64,000 nt of DNA from an uncultured Jannaschia sp. (lineage in GTDB: Bacteria; Pseudomonadota; Alphaproteobacteria; Rhodobacterales; Rhodobacteraceae). Below, one piece after another: positions 25,378 to 33,996 of the stretch. A model generated the notes under the pieces. The model was not told where the DNA came from and did not search any database. It saw nothing but the letters and a program-made list of their open reading frames with translations. Location of the stretch: positions 372,001-436,000 of the forward strand of contig NZ_CANLTQ010000002.1 of assembly GCF_947494025.1 (NCBI RefSeq). Reading direction: 5' to 3'. Made by a program: the position numbers and the translations under genes. Numbering within the stretch: the stretch's first letter is position 1; the number at the start of each line of letters is the position of its first letter.

Positions 25378-25425
25378 CCGGGGCCGGCCCCGGACCCCGG
25401 GATATTTGCGAAGCGAAGAAGATGC
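25378..25425 (+). other. Palindromic GC element followed by an ATATTT/GAAGAAG motif downstream of the deacetylase gene
   Basis: CCGGGGCCGGCCCCGG at 25378-25393 is a perfect 16-base palindrome. It is followed by CCCCGGGATATTTGCGAAG (25395-25413) and CGAAGAAGATG. The CCCGGGATATTT...GAAGAAG layout resembles a short intergenic motif I associate with ends of genes in Rhodobacteraceae. It lies between convergent genes and may help end transcription. It occurs once in this window. Confidence 0.4.
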
Positions 25426-25460
25426 GGCCGAACGCGGGCGTCGCGTCCGGCCTTGGCGAC

Positions 25461-26411
25461 TCAAAGGTCGCGGCATTCCGGAACCGGCGTCACGACCGTC
25501 CCGTCCTCCTGCCATTGCAGCAAGTTCCGCACCACAAGGTCGCCCATCGCCGCGCGTGTCTCGTGCGTCGCCGAGCCGACATGCGGCAGGAGGACCACGT
25601 TCTCCATCTCCTTGAGCGCGTCGGGGATCTTCGGCTCGGCCTCGAACACATCGAGCCCTGCCCCCGCGATCCGGCCGTTCAGCAGCGCCTCGATCAGCGC
25701 CGCCTCATCGGCGACCGAGCCACGCGCGAGGTTGAAGAACAGCCCGTCCGGCCCAAGCGCGGTCAAGACCTCGGCGTCGACCAGATGCTCCGTTTCGGCG
25801 CCGCCCGGCGTGATCGCGACCAGAACCTCCACCGCCTCCGCCAGCGCGGCCGGCGTGTCGTGGTAGGTGTAGGGCACGTCCTTGCGGCTGCGCGAATGGT
25901 AGTGGATTTCCGCGTCGAAGACCTTGCAACGCTCCGCGATGGCCTGCCCGATCCGGCCCAGACCCAGAATGCCCACGCGGCGCCCCTGGATCGAACGCGT
26001 CAGCGGGTAGCTGCCCTCGCTCGCCCAGGCACCGGACCTCGCGTGCCGCTCCGACCCGAGAAGGTCCCGCGACACCGCCAGCCAAAGCATGACGAAGGTG
26101 TTGGCCACTTCGTCGTTCAGCACGTCGGGCGTGTGCGAGACCTTGATCCCGCGCGCCGCGCAGGCCGACGCGTCGATCGAATCGTAGCCGACGCCGAAGC
26201 TCGAGACGACGCGCAGCTTCGCCGCCGCGTCGAGCACGTCGCCGGGCAGGCCCGCCGTCGTGACGATCGCGGGATAGTCGCCGCCACGCTCGGCCAGAAA
26301 GGACGCGCGGTCCGACTGCTCGGACAGGACGTCGATCTCGAACGCCTCGGCCAGGGCATCGCGCATCCGGTCGGACATCGATCCGATCTGGAGGAGCTTC
26401 GTTCTACTCAT
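25461..26411 (-). CDS. D-2-hydroxyacid dehydrogenase (glyoxylate/hydroxypyruvate reductase type)
   Basis: 316 residues with the D-isomer hydroxyacid dehydrogenase plan: catalytic-domain edge SSFGVGYDSIDASACAARGI, Rossmann GILGLGRIGQAIA near 146, the substrate Arg in NLARGSVADEAAL, catalytic Glu in VFEAEPKIP and His in LLPHVGSAT. All three catalytic residues are present. Family members reduce glyoxylate, hydroxypyruvate or other 2-oxoacids with NAD(P)H. The gene overlaps the FAH hydrolase by 8 bases, so it probably handles a two- or three-carbon product of the sugar-acid pathway, such as glyoxylate/glycolate; that is inference. Confidence 0.9.
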   Translation of the reverse strand: MSRTKLLQIGSMSDRMRDALAEAFEIDVLSEQSDRASFLAERGGDYPAIVTTAGLPGDVLDAAAKLRVVSSFGVGYDSIDASACAARGIKVSHTPDVLNDEVANTFVMLWLAVSRDLLGSERHARSGAWASEGSYPLTRSIQGRRVGILGLGRIGQAIAERCKVFDAEIHYHSRSRKDVPYTYHDTPAALAEAVEVLVAITPGGAETEHLVDAEVLTALGPDGLFFNLARGSVADEAALIEALLNGRIAGAGLDVFEAEPKIPDALKEMENVVLLPHVGSATHETRAAMGDLVVRNLLQWQEDGTVVTPVPECRDL

Positions 26412-27252
26412 CGACGCGGACCTCCTGACGCTGGCGGCCGAGCTTGTCGATGGAAAGCTCCATGACGTCGCCCGCCTTCAGGTAGACCGCCTCCGGCTTC
26501 ATGCCCATGCCGACGCCCGGCGGCGTGCCGGTGGAGATGACGTCGCCGGGATGCAGGGTGAACATCTGGCTCAGATGGCTGATGCACTCGGCCACCGTGA
26601 AGATCATCGTGCTGGTGTTGCCGGTCTGCATCCGCTGTCCGTTCACGTCGAGATGCATGGCGAGGCTCTGCGGGTCGCCCACCTCGTCGCGGGTGACGAG
26701 CCACGGTCCGATCGGCCCGAACGTGTCGCAGGACTTGCCCTTGGTCCACTGCCCGGTGAGCTTCGTCTGGAAATGCCGCTCCGACACGTCGTTGATGACG
26801 CAGTAGCCGGCGACGTAATCCAGCGCCTCTTCGGGGGAGACGTACTTGCAGGCCGTGCCGATCACCACACCGAGCTCGACCTCCCAGTCCGACCGGGTGG
26901 AGCCGCGCGGCAGGACCACGTCGTCGTCCGGCCCCACGATCGCGGAATTGGCCTTCATGAACAGGATCGGATGCTCGGGGATCTCCGCCCCGGTCTCCGC
27001 GGCGTGGTCGGAATAGTTCAGCCCGATGCACATGAACTTGCCGATCCCCGCGACGCAGGGGCCGAACCGGACCGGATGCTCGACCTTCGGCAGCGTCATC
27101 ACGTCGAGCTTGGAGAGGATCTCGAGCGACTTGTCGGACAGGACCTCGTGGCCAATATCGGAAATCTCGGCACTCAGGTCGCGCAGGTCGCCGTTGTGGT
27201 CGATCAGGCCGGGCTTCTCGGCCCCCGGTTCGCCGTAGCGGCAGAGCTTCAT
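26404..27252 (-). CDS. Fumarylacetoacetate hydrolase family protein (likely 2,4-diketo-3-deoxy sugar acid hydrolase)
   Basis: 282 residues. The FAH fold is seen in GKFMCIGLNYSDHAAETG near 71, FMKANSAIVGPDD, DWEVELGVVIG (metal-binding acid residues), YVAGYCVINDVSER, and the closing GDVISTGTPPGVGMGMKP. Known relatives cleave C-C bonds of acylpyruvates, including 2,4-diketo-3-deoxy-L-fuconate or rhamnonate hydrolases. That fits a cluster that also contains an IlvD-type sugar-acid dehydratase and an SDR, giving dehydration, C4 oxidation and hydrolytic cleavage to pyruvate plus a hydroxyacid. Exact sugar unknown. Confidence 0.88.
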   Translation of the reverse strand: MKLCRYGEPGAEKPGLIDHNGDLRDLSAEISDIGHEVLSDKSLEILSKLDVMTLPKVEHPVRFGPCVAGIGKFMCIGLNYSDHAAETGAEIPEHPILFMKANSAIVGPDDDVVLPRGSTRSDWEVELGVVIGTACKYVSPEEALDYVAGYCVINDVSERHFQTKLTGQWTKGKSCDTFGPIGPWLVTRDEVGDPQSLAMHLDVNGQRMQTGNTSTMIFTVAECISHLSQMFTLHPGDVISTGTPPGVGMGMKPEAVYLKAGDVMELSIDKLGRQRQEVRVDE

Positions 27253-27322
27253 GTCGTGTCTTCCCCGTGTCTTGCGTGTCGAAGTTCGCTGACGGGCTGC
27301 ACACCGGCCGCCCGCCCGTGTC

Positions 27323-29098
27323 CTAGTGGTTGTCGCGGGCGACGCCCTTCTGCGCCGTGCCGCGATAGCTGTCCGCGCCGCGCAACGTCATGCCCTCCGC
27401 GAGGGAGCCGACGCGCTCGCGGAAGATCTCCTGCCAGGGCGTCTGGCTGTCGGGCGTGAAGGGCCGCGCCGGCAAGTCCCGGCGCCGACGCGCCAGCTCC
27501 TCGTCGTCGACCAGCATGTTGGCGGTCGCTCGCCCGAGGTCGATGCGCAGCCGGTCCCCCGTGGCCACCAGCGCCAACCCGCCGCCCGCGGCGGCCTCTG
27601 GCGAGGCGTTCAGGATGGAAGGAGAGCCGGACGTGCCCGATTGCCGCCCGTCGCCGATGCAGGGCAGCGCGTGGATGCCCCGCTTCAGGAGGTAGGAGGG
27701 CGGGCGCATGTTCACGACCTCGGCCGCGCCGGGATAGCCGATCGGCCCGACGCCGCGCATTACGAGGATGCAATTCTCATCGATCCCGAGAGCTTCGTCG
27801 TCGATCTTCGCGTGGTAATCCTCCGGCCCGTCGAAGACGATCGCGCGGCCCTCGAAGGCTTCGGGGTCGTCGGGGTTCGACAGGTAGCGTTCCCGGAACT
27901 CCGGCGAGATCACGGAGGTCTTCATGATCGCCGAGTCGAAGAGGTTGCCCTTGAGGTTCACGAAGCCCGCATCGGCCATCATCGGCCCATCGACCGACTT
28001 GATAACCTCGGGCAGCTCGGAGGCATGGCCTTCGCAATTCGCGCCCATCGTCCGCCCGTTCACCGTGGGCGCGTCGGGATGCGGCATGAGCCCCGCGCGC
28101 ATGAGCTCGCCCACCACGGCGGGCACCCCGCCCGCATGGTAGTAATCCTCGCCCAGATACTCGCCCGCGGGCTGAAGGTTCACGAGCAGCGGCACCCGGT
28201 GGCCGAGCGCCTGCCAGTCGTCGTTGTCGAGCGGGACGCCCAGATGCCGGGCCACGGCGTTCAGGTGGATCGGCGCGTTGGTGGAGCCGCCGATGGCGGA
28301 GTTCACGACCACGGCGTTCTCGAAGGCCGCGCGGGTCATGATGTCCGACGGCTTCAGATCCTCGTGGACCATCTCCACGATCCGCTGGCCCGTCTGATAA
28401 CTGATCTGGCCGCGCTGACGGTAGGGCGCAGGAATGGCCGCCGCGCCAGGCAGCTGCATTCCGAGCGCCTCGGCCAGCGAGTTCATCGTCGTCGCCGTCC
28501 CCATCGTGTTGCAATACCCGACCGAGGGCGTGGAGGAGGCGACGATCTCCATGAAGCCCGCATCGTCGATCTCGCCCGCGGCATGGAGCTCGCGCGCCTT
28601 CCAGACGATCGTGCCGGAGCCGGTCCGCGCGCCGCGGAACCAGCCGTTCAGCATCGGCCCGACCGACAGCGCGATGGCCGGAATGTTGACGGTCGCCGCC
28701 GCCATCAGAAGCGCGGGTGTGGTCTTGTCGCAGCCGATCATCAGCACCACCCCGTCGAGCGGGTAGCCGTTCAGCGTCTCCACGAGCGACAGATAGGCGA
28801 GGTTGCGGTCAAGCGACGCCGTGGGCCGCTTGCCCGTCTCCTGAATCGGATGGACCGGCACCTCGAGCGGGACGCCGCCCGCCGCGATGATCCCGTCGCG
28901 GACCCGCTTGGCCAGTTCGAGGTGGTGGCGGTTGCAGGGGCTGAGGTCGCTGCCGGTCTGCGCGATCGCGATGATCGGCTTGTTGCCCTGCAGCTCCTCC
29001 CGCGTGAGGCCGTAATTGAGGTATCGCTCAAGGTAGAGCGCCGTCATCTCCCGGTTGTCGGGATTGTCGAACCACAGGCGGGAGCGCAGCTTTGTCAT
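27323..29098 (-). CDS. IlvD/Edd family sugar-acid dehydratase
   Basis: 591 residues, typical of pentonate/hexonate dehydratases. Iron-sulfur ligand cysteines appear in [22 protein letters not shown] and [42 protein letters not shown] and [23 protein letters not shown] are further family marks. The opening [19 protein letters not shown] is characteristic of the L-arabinonate/D-xylonate/D-fuconate type rather than biosynthetic IlvD. It converts an aldonic acid to a 2-keto-3-deoxy acid. It reads from ATG 29098, 61 bp after the SDR stop and ahead of the FAH gene on the same strand. Confidence 0.9.
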   Translation of the reverse strand: MTKLRSRLWFDNPDNREMTALYLERYLNYGLTREELQGNKPIIAIAQTGSDLSPCNRHHLELAKRVRDGIIAAGGVPLEVPVHPIQETGKRPTASLDRNLAYLSLVETLNGYPLDGVVLMIGCDKTTPALLMAAATVNIPAIALSVGPMLNGWFRGARTGSGTIVWKARELHAAGEIDDAGFMEIVASSTPSVGYCNTMGTATTMNSLAEALGMQLPGAAAIPAPYRQRGQISYQTGQRIVEMVHEDLKPSDIMTRAAFENAVVVNSAIGGSTNAPIHLNAVARHLGVPLDNDDWQALGHRVPLLVNLQPAGEYLGEDYYHAGGVPAVVGELMRAGLMPHPDAPTVNGRTMGANCEGHASELPEVIKSVDGPMMADAGFVNLKGNLFDSAIMKTSVISPEFRERYLSNPDDPEAFEGRAIVFDGPEDYHAKIDDEALGIDENCILVMRGVGPIGYPGAAEVVNMRPPSYLLKRGIHALPCIGDGRQSGTSGSPSILNASPEAAAGGGLALVATGDRLRIDLGRATANMLVDDEELARRRRDLPARPFTPDSQTPWQEIFRERVGSLAEGMTLRGADSYRGTAQKGVARDNH

Positions 29099-29158
29099 CG
29101 TACGGTGCTCTGTTTTGTCAATGTTTCGTAAGGAGTCACCCTCGGGTCGCCGCACACT

Positions 29159-29899
29159 TCACTGCCCGGACCAGCCGCCGTCGATGATGTGCGGATGGCC
29201 GGTGGTGAAGGCGCTCTCGTCGGAGGCGAGATAGGTGACGAGCGCGGCGATCTCGCGGGCGGTGGCGACGCGTCCCATCGGCTGCCGGGCGACGAACTGC
29301 GCCATCGCCTCCTCTTTGGAGCCGAGCTGCTGGCCAAGGGCCTCGACCCGCTCGTGCCAGGACGGGGATTCGACGGTGCCGGGGCAGATCGCGTTGCAAC
29401 GGATGCCCTGCTTCACGTAATCGACCGCGACCGATTTGGTGAGGCCGATCACCGCCGCCTTGGTCGCGCCGTAGACGAAGCGGTTCGGCGCGCCGATCAC
29501 CGAGGAGCAGGCCGACGACATGTTGACGATGGACCCACCGCCCGCCTCCAGCATGACCGGCAGCGCCGCCCGGATGGTGCGGAACATCGACTTCACGTTG
29601 AGATCGAAGCCGAAGTCCCAGTCCGCGTCGCTCGCGTCCATGAGCGTGCCGTGATGGACGAAGCCCGCGCAGTTGAAGAGCACGTCCGGCCGCGCGCGCC
29701 CGACCCCATCGCGGACGGAGGCGTCGTCGCGCGCGTCGAGCGCGTATGTCTCGCAGTCGAGCCCGTCGAGCAGGCCCGCGTCGAGATCGGTCGCGAAGAC
29801 CTCCGCTCCTTCGGCGATGAACATTTCGGCCGTGGCCCGGCCGATGCCCTGACCCGCGGCGGTGATCAGGGCCCGCTTGCCCTTGAGACGATCGGTCAT
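29159..29899 (-). CDS. SDR family oxidoreductase, probable 2-keto-3-deoxy-L-fuconate dehydrogenase type
   Basis: 246 residues. ALITAAGQGIGRATAEMF near the N-terminus, NCAGFVHHG, VNMSSACSS and YGATKAAVIGLTKSVA (YxxxK) form a complete classical SDR; CNAICPGTVESPS and TGHPHIIDGGW close the fold. The AAGQGIGRA and IDLNVKSMF-like pattern resembles BDH2 and bacterial 2-keto-3-deoxy-L-fuconate dehydrogenases. Those oxidise C4 of the dehydratase product, which the FAH enzyme can then cleave. GGAGGATGAC precedes the ATG at 29899. It heads the leftward operon, divergent from the HIBADH-type gene across 65 bp. Confidence 0.87.
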   Translation of the reverse strand: MTDRLKGKRALITAAGQGIGRATAEMFIAEGAEVFATDLDAGLLDGLDCETYALDARDDASVRDGVGRARPDVLFNCAGFVHHGTLMDASDADWDFGFDLNVKSMFRTIRAALPVMLEAGGGSIVNMSSACSSVIGAPNRFVYGATKAAVIGLTKSVAVDYVKQGIRCNAICPGTVESPSWHERVEALGQQLGSKEEAMAQFVARQPMGRVATAREIAALVTYLASDESAFTTGHPHIIDGGWSGQ

Positions 29900-29964
29900 G
29901 TCATCCTCCCCGTTGTGCTTCCGGCTACGGGGTTTCAGGGTGGCGTGCAACGGAGGAGACGCGC

Positions 29965-30831
29965 ATGACCCAGCTTACCCTGCTCGGAACCGGATTGATG
30001 GGGGCGCCGATGGCCCGCAACCTCGTCCGCGCGGGTCACGACCTGCGGGTCTGGAACCGCACGCCCGACAAGGCCCGCGCGATCGAGGGGGCGCGGGCCT
30101 TCGATGACCCGGCGGAAGCGGTCACCGGATCCGCCGTCGTGATCTCCATGCTCGCGGACGGTCCGGCTTCCGCGGAGATCGAGGACGCGGCGATGGCGGG
30201 GTTCGCGGACGGGGCGATCTGGGTCGAGATGGCCTCCATCCGACCGGCCGAGGCCCGCGCGGCGGGCGACCGCTTCGCCGGGCGGGGCATGGGCTACGTG
30301 GACGCGCCCGTTTCGGGCGGCACCCGCGGCGCGGAGGACGGAACACTGGCGATCATGGCGGGCGGAGACGCGGACGTCGTTGCCCGTGTCGTCCCGGTGC
30401 TGGAGGCCATGGGCCGGCCGGTCCATGTGGGCCCCGCGGGCACGGGACAGCTCGCGAAACTCGCCAACCAGGCGATCGTCGCCTGCACGATCGGCGCCGT
30501 GGCCGAGGCGATGCTGCTGCTCGAGGAAGGCGGCGCCGATCCGGCTGCGGTGCGCGACGCCCTGAAGGGCGGCTTCGCGGACAGCACGATCCTGCAGCAG
30601 CACGGCGCCCGGATGACGGAACGCGATTTCCGCCCCGGGGGGCCGATCACGCATCAGATCAAGGATCTGGACAACGTCCTCGATGCGGCGGGCGCGCTCG
30701 ACCTGCCGGCCGTGCGTGCGGTGACCGAGCGGTTCAGGACGCTGCGCGACACCATGGACGGCGGTGCGCTGGATCATTCCGCGCTGTATCTCGAACTGCG
30801 CCGGCGGAACGGCTTAGGTTCGATAAATTAA
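29965..30831 (+). CDS. 3-hydroxyisobutyrate dehydrogenase family NAD(P)-dependent oxidoreductase
   Basis: 288 residues. LLGTGLMGAPMARNLVRAGH is the nucleotide site, VDAPVSGGTRGAEDGTLAIMAGG the substrate-binding block and GTGQLAKLANQAIVACTIGAVAEAM contains the catalytic Lys. The family includes tartronate semialdehyde reductase (GarR), LtnD-type 2-hydroxy-acid dehydrogenases and MmsB. In this cluster a sugar-acid or tartronate role is most likely. CGGAGGAG precedes the ATG. It is the first rightward gene opposite the SDR and precedes the broken TRAP transporter. Confidence 0.88.
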   Translation: MTQLTLLGTGLMGAPMARNLVRAGHDLRVWNRTPDKARAIEGARAFDDPAEAVTGSAVVISMLADGPASAEIEDAAMAGFADGAIWVEMASIRPAEARAAGDRFAGRGMGYVDAPVSGGTRGAEDGTLAIMAGGDADVVARVVPVLEAMGRPVHVGPAGTGQLAKLANQAIVACTIGAVAEAMLLLEEGGADPAAVRDALKGGFADSTILQQHGARMTERDFRPGGPITHQIKDLDNVLDAAGALDLPAVRAVTERFRTLRDTMDGGALDHSALYLELRRRNGLGSIN

Positions 30832-30839
30832 TAGGCTAA

Positions 30840-30894
30840 GAGGTTTACCTCACAAGTAGTACCATCGTCGCCGCGCGGAAATGCATCTTTGCAT
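30840..30894. promoter_or_regulatory. Two short inverted repeats in an AT-rich patch upstream of dctP
   Basis: GAGGTTTACCTC at 30840-30851 is an inverted repeat (GAGGT/ACCTC), and ATGCATCTTTGCAT at 30881-30894 is a hairpin-like repeat. The surrounding 60 bases are clearly richer in A and T than the flanks. They could be operator or promoter elements of the dctPQM operon, but no regulator is encoded nearby. Confidence 0.3.
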
Positions 30895-30902
30895 GCCGGT
30901 AC

Positions 30903-31967
30903 GTGGGATCGGTGTTCCGCTGGCGGGCCATGCCGCGACTGGCCCGGACGCCCCGCAGCATCGCGAAATCGGAGGGCCCGGCCTTCGGGAGTTCCGTCGT
31001 GACCACAGCGCTCGCCGGTGCCGCGACCGCGCAGCAGACGACCCTGCGCATCCAGACCCACTACAACCTCGACCAGATGAGCGGTCAGCTCGCGCAGGAA
31101 TTCTTCGACAGGATCGAGACGATGTCGAACGGCGAGATCACGATCGAGCCGTTCTTTTCCTTTTCCGTGGTCAAGTCGGTCGAGACGTTCGACGCGGCCG
31201 CCACCGGCATCCTCGATTGCGACATGACGGGCGGCGCCTACCAGACCGGCAAGAACCCGGCCTTCCAGTTCGTGGGCGACATCATGGGCGGCTACGACAC
31301 GCCCTACCAGCAGCTGTCGTGGCTCTATTACGGCGGCGGGCTCGAAGCCGCGCAGGAGCTCTAAAACCAGTACGACATGCAGCTCGTCGGCTGGTGGGTC
31401 TACGGACAGGAGAGCCTGGCCTCGAAGACGCCGGTGAACGGCGTGGCCGACCTTCAGAACTGGAAGTTCCGCTCGCCGCCGGGCATGGAGACGAAGATCT
31501 TCGAAAAGCTGGGCGCGGTTCCGGTCGTGATGGACTTCACCGAGGTCTTCACCGCGCTCGAGACCGGCATCATCGACGCGGCCGACTATTCCGGCCTCGC
31601 CAACAACGAGAGCATCGGCCTCTTCGACCTCGTGAGCTACGCAACCTATCCGGGCTTCCATTCGATGCCGTCGGACCACCTTGCCTGCAACAAGAACGTA
31701 TGGGATTCGATGCCCGAGCATCATCGCGCGATCATCTCCACCGCGATGGAATCGCTGGCGCTGCGCACGGCGCTCTCCTTCGAGAAGCTGAACGCGGAAG
31801 CCGCGGCGCGGCTGCGCGAGGCCGGCGTGACGCTGGCCAGCTGGTCGGACGAGGACCGGCAGGAGTTCCGCGACGCGGCGCAGGCGAGTTGGCCCGAATT
31901 CGCCACTACCCCGGAGGCGGAAGCGCTGGTCGAGTCGCATATGAGCGACCTGTCCGATCTCGGGCTC
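30903..31967 (+). pseudogene. dctP: TRAP transporter substrate-binding protein DctP, disrupted by an in-frame stop
   Basis: The frame encodes a DctP receptor: QQTTLRIQTHYNLDQMSGQL, ETFDAAATGILDCDMTGGAYQTGKN in two parts, then an in-frame TAA at 31362-31364 exactly where a tyrosine is expected (AQEL-stop-NQYDMQLVGWW). The same frame then continues with FRSPPGMETKIFEKLG, VFTALETGIIDAADY and YPGFHSMPSDHLACNKNVW. The TAA therefore looks like a single-base nonsense change (TAC or TAT to TAA). The N-terminus is also poor: GSSVVTTALAGAATAQQ resembles the end of a signal peptide, but there is no normal n-region or ribosome site. No stop separates it from dctQ. A functional receptor is not expected unless the stop is read through. 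Confidence 0.82.
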
Positions 31968-32627
31968 GTGTCCGACGACGGGGCCGACCCCGTCGCCTGG
32001 CTCGCGCTCGCGGGCGTCTTCGTGTTCTTCGGGCTCGGCGTGGCGACGGTGCGCCGCGCGCCCATGGAATACAAGGATTGGGGCTGGTTCGACCGGGTCT
32101 CGGTCTTCGTCGGCCGTGTCACGATGCTCCTCATCGGGGTGCTCGTCTGCGTCATGATCTATGAGGTCTTCATGCGCTACGTGGTCGAGCGACCGACGCT
32201 TTGAGCCAGCGAGCTGTCATTGTGGATGGCCGGGTTCATCTTCATCCTGTCGGGCCTCTACGCGATGCAGCAGCGCAGCCACATCCGTATCTACCTGCTC
32301 TACGACATCCTGCCGCGGCCGCTGCAAAAGGTCTGCGACGTGATCTCGGTGGCATTGATCCTCGCCATCGCCTTCTTCCTGTTCTGGGGCGGGTGGGGCG
32401 AGGCCAGCCAGAAATACCTCCGGTGGGAGACGTTCGACACCGCCTTCGACCCACCGATCCCGACGACGCTCAAGCCGATGATCCTGATCGTCGTCACGCT
32501 GGTCGCCATCCAGGCGCTCGCGAACCTGATCCGCGACTGGGACGCCGCGCCGGTCCAGCACAGCGCCGCCGACGACATCGACCCGGACGAGGTCGAGCGG
32601 CTGCGCCGGCAGGTCGGTGCGGAATGA
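31968..32627 (+). pseudogene. dctQ: TRAP transporter small permease DctQ, disrupted by an in-frame stop
   Basis: DctQ similarity begins in the same frame as dctP with no stop between them. GTG 31968 could start it: VAWLALAGVFVFFGLG, then RRAPMEYKDWGWFDRVSVFVGR, VTMLLIGVLVCVMIYEVFMRYV. At 32202-32204 a TGA interrupts ERPTL-stop-ASELSLWMAGF where tryptophan is expected, consistent with TGG to TGA. The frame then resumes with FIFILSGLYAMQQRSHIRIYLL and ends at 32627. The two halves split the four-helix small subunit, so the product should be inactive. The lack of a stop between receptor and permease is a further irregularity. Confidence 0.8.
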
Positions 32628-32665
32628 TCCGATCCGTCGGACGGGACGGCTGAGGAGAGCGAACG

Positions 32666-33809
32666 ATGGACGTCGGAACGATATCTCTGATCCTGCTGAT
32701 CGCGCTCATGCTGCTGCTCGCGATCGGCATGCCGCTGGGCTTCGCCTCCGCGATCCTCGCGGTCGCGGTGTTGGTGATGAAGTTCGAGCCCGCGCTCCTT
32801 TCCGCGCCCTGGACCTTCGGCGAGGGGATGCTGACGGGGCGCTTCGGGTCGGGGCCGCTCAACATCCTGGCGCAGAAGATCTACGGGCTGCTGACCGACT
32901 ACGTCCTGATCTCGATCCCGCTCTTCATCTTCATGGCGGCGCTTCTGGAGCGGTCGGGGATCGCCAAGGACATGTATTCCTCCCTCAACGTGTGGATGAA
33001 CCGCACGCGGGGCGGCATCGCCATCGTCACCTCCATCATGGCGGTCATCATGGCGGCGATAACAGGGATCATCGGCGGCGAAGTCGTGCTTCTGGGCCTG
33101 ATCGCGTTGCCGCAGATGCTCCGGCTGGGCTACGACCGCAACCTCGCCATCGGCACGATCTGCACGTCCGGATCGCTCGGCACGATGATCCCGCCCTCGA
33201 TCGTGCTGATCATCTACGGGCTCATCACCGAGACCTCGATCAAGGCGCTCTTCACCGCGGCCTTCCTGTTGGGCTTCATGCTCGCCTCCTTCATCATCGT
33301 CTACATCGTCGTGCGCACGCAGGCGAACCCGGCGCTGGCCCCCCTGCCCGAGGCATCCGCCGACGACCCGGCGCCGGGCGAGAAGGGCGGCGCTCGCGCT
33401 CCTCTTCTTCGCGTTCAAGCCGCACCGGGCCAATCGGGACTGGCGGATGGGCAAGGGGCTCGTCGCGCCCATCGTGATGTTCATGGACTGGGTGGGGATC
33501 GTGCTTCTGATCATCCCCGTCTTCCTGCCGATCGTGCAGCGCCTGCCCATCGAGGAGATCGGGATCCTCGGCACGTTGGAGCCCGCGAACCTCTCGATCT
33601 GGTTCGGCGTTCTCTTCTGCATAAACATGCAGGTGAGCCTCCTGTCGCCGCCTTTCGGCCCGGCCGCCTTTTACCTGAAATCCGTCGCGCCGCCCGGGAT
33701 TTCGTTGACCGACATCTTCCGCGGCTTCCTGCCCTTCATCGGCATCCAGATCCTCGCGCTGTCGATCCTGCTGCTCTATCCCCCGATCGTCGAGATCCTC
33801 CTCGACTGA
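32666..33809 (+). pseudogene. dctM: TRAP transporter large permease DctM, frameshifted and internally deleted
   Basis: The first 230 residues are normal DctM: MPLGFASAILAVAVL, DYVLISIPLFIFMAALLERSGIA, GIIGGEVVLLGLIALPQML and TSGSLGTMIPPSIVLIIYG. Near 33380-33395 the coding frame shifts: in frame 2 the text degenerates after PAPGEKGG, while frame 3 continues as AALALLFFAFKPHRANRDW and MGKGLVAPI. It then jumps straight to VMFMDWVGIVLLIIPVFLPIV, MQVSLLSPPFGPAAFYLKSVAPP and the natural C-terminus at 33809. About 110-120 residues of the usual middle (several helices) are absent at about 33475. GGAGAG precedes the ATG. Both lesions together make the permease non-functional. Confidence 0.8.
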
Positions 33810-33996
33810 CCCTGACGCCCGCGCCTCCGTTCCTGCTTCCGAAACATCCCGGGATGGCCGATGGCGGGTCGCCGATCCGAGGGCCATCGGCGACGGGCTG
33901 GCCCCGGTTCGGCCGCAGATACAAGCACAAGCGGGGACTTCTAACTTCCCCGGCCGGGGTCTATGACGGAGACATCCCAAGCCGATCGAGCCTCCG

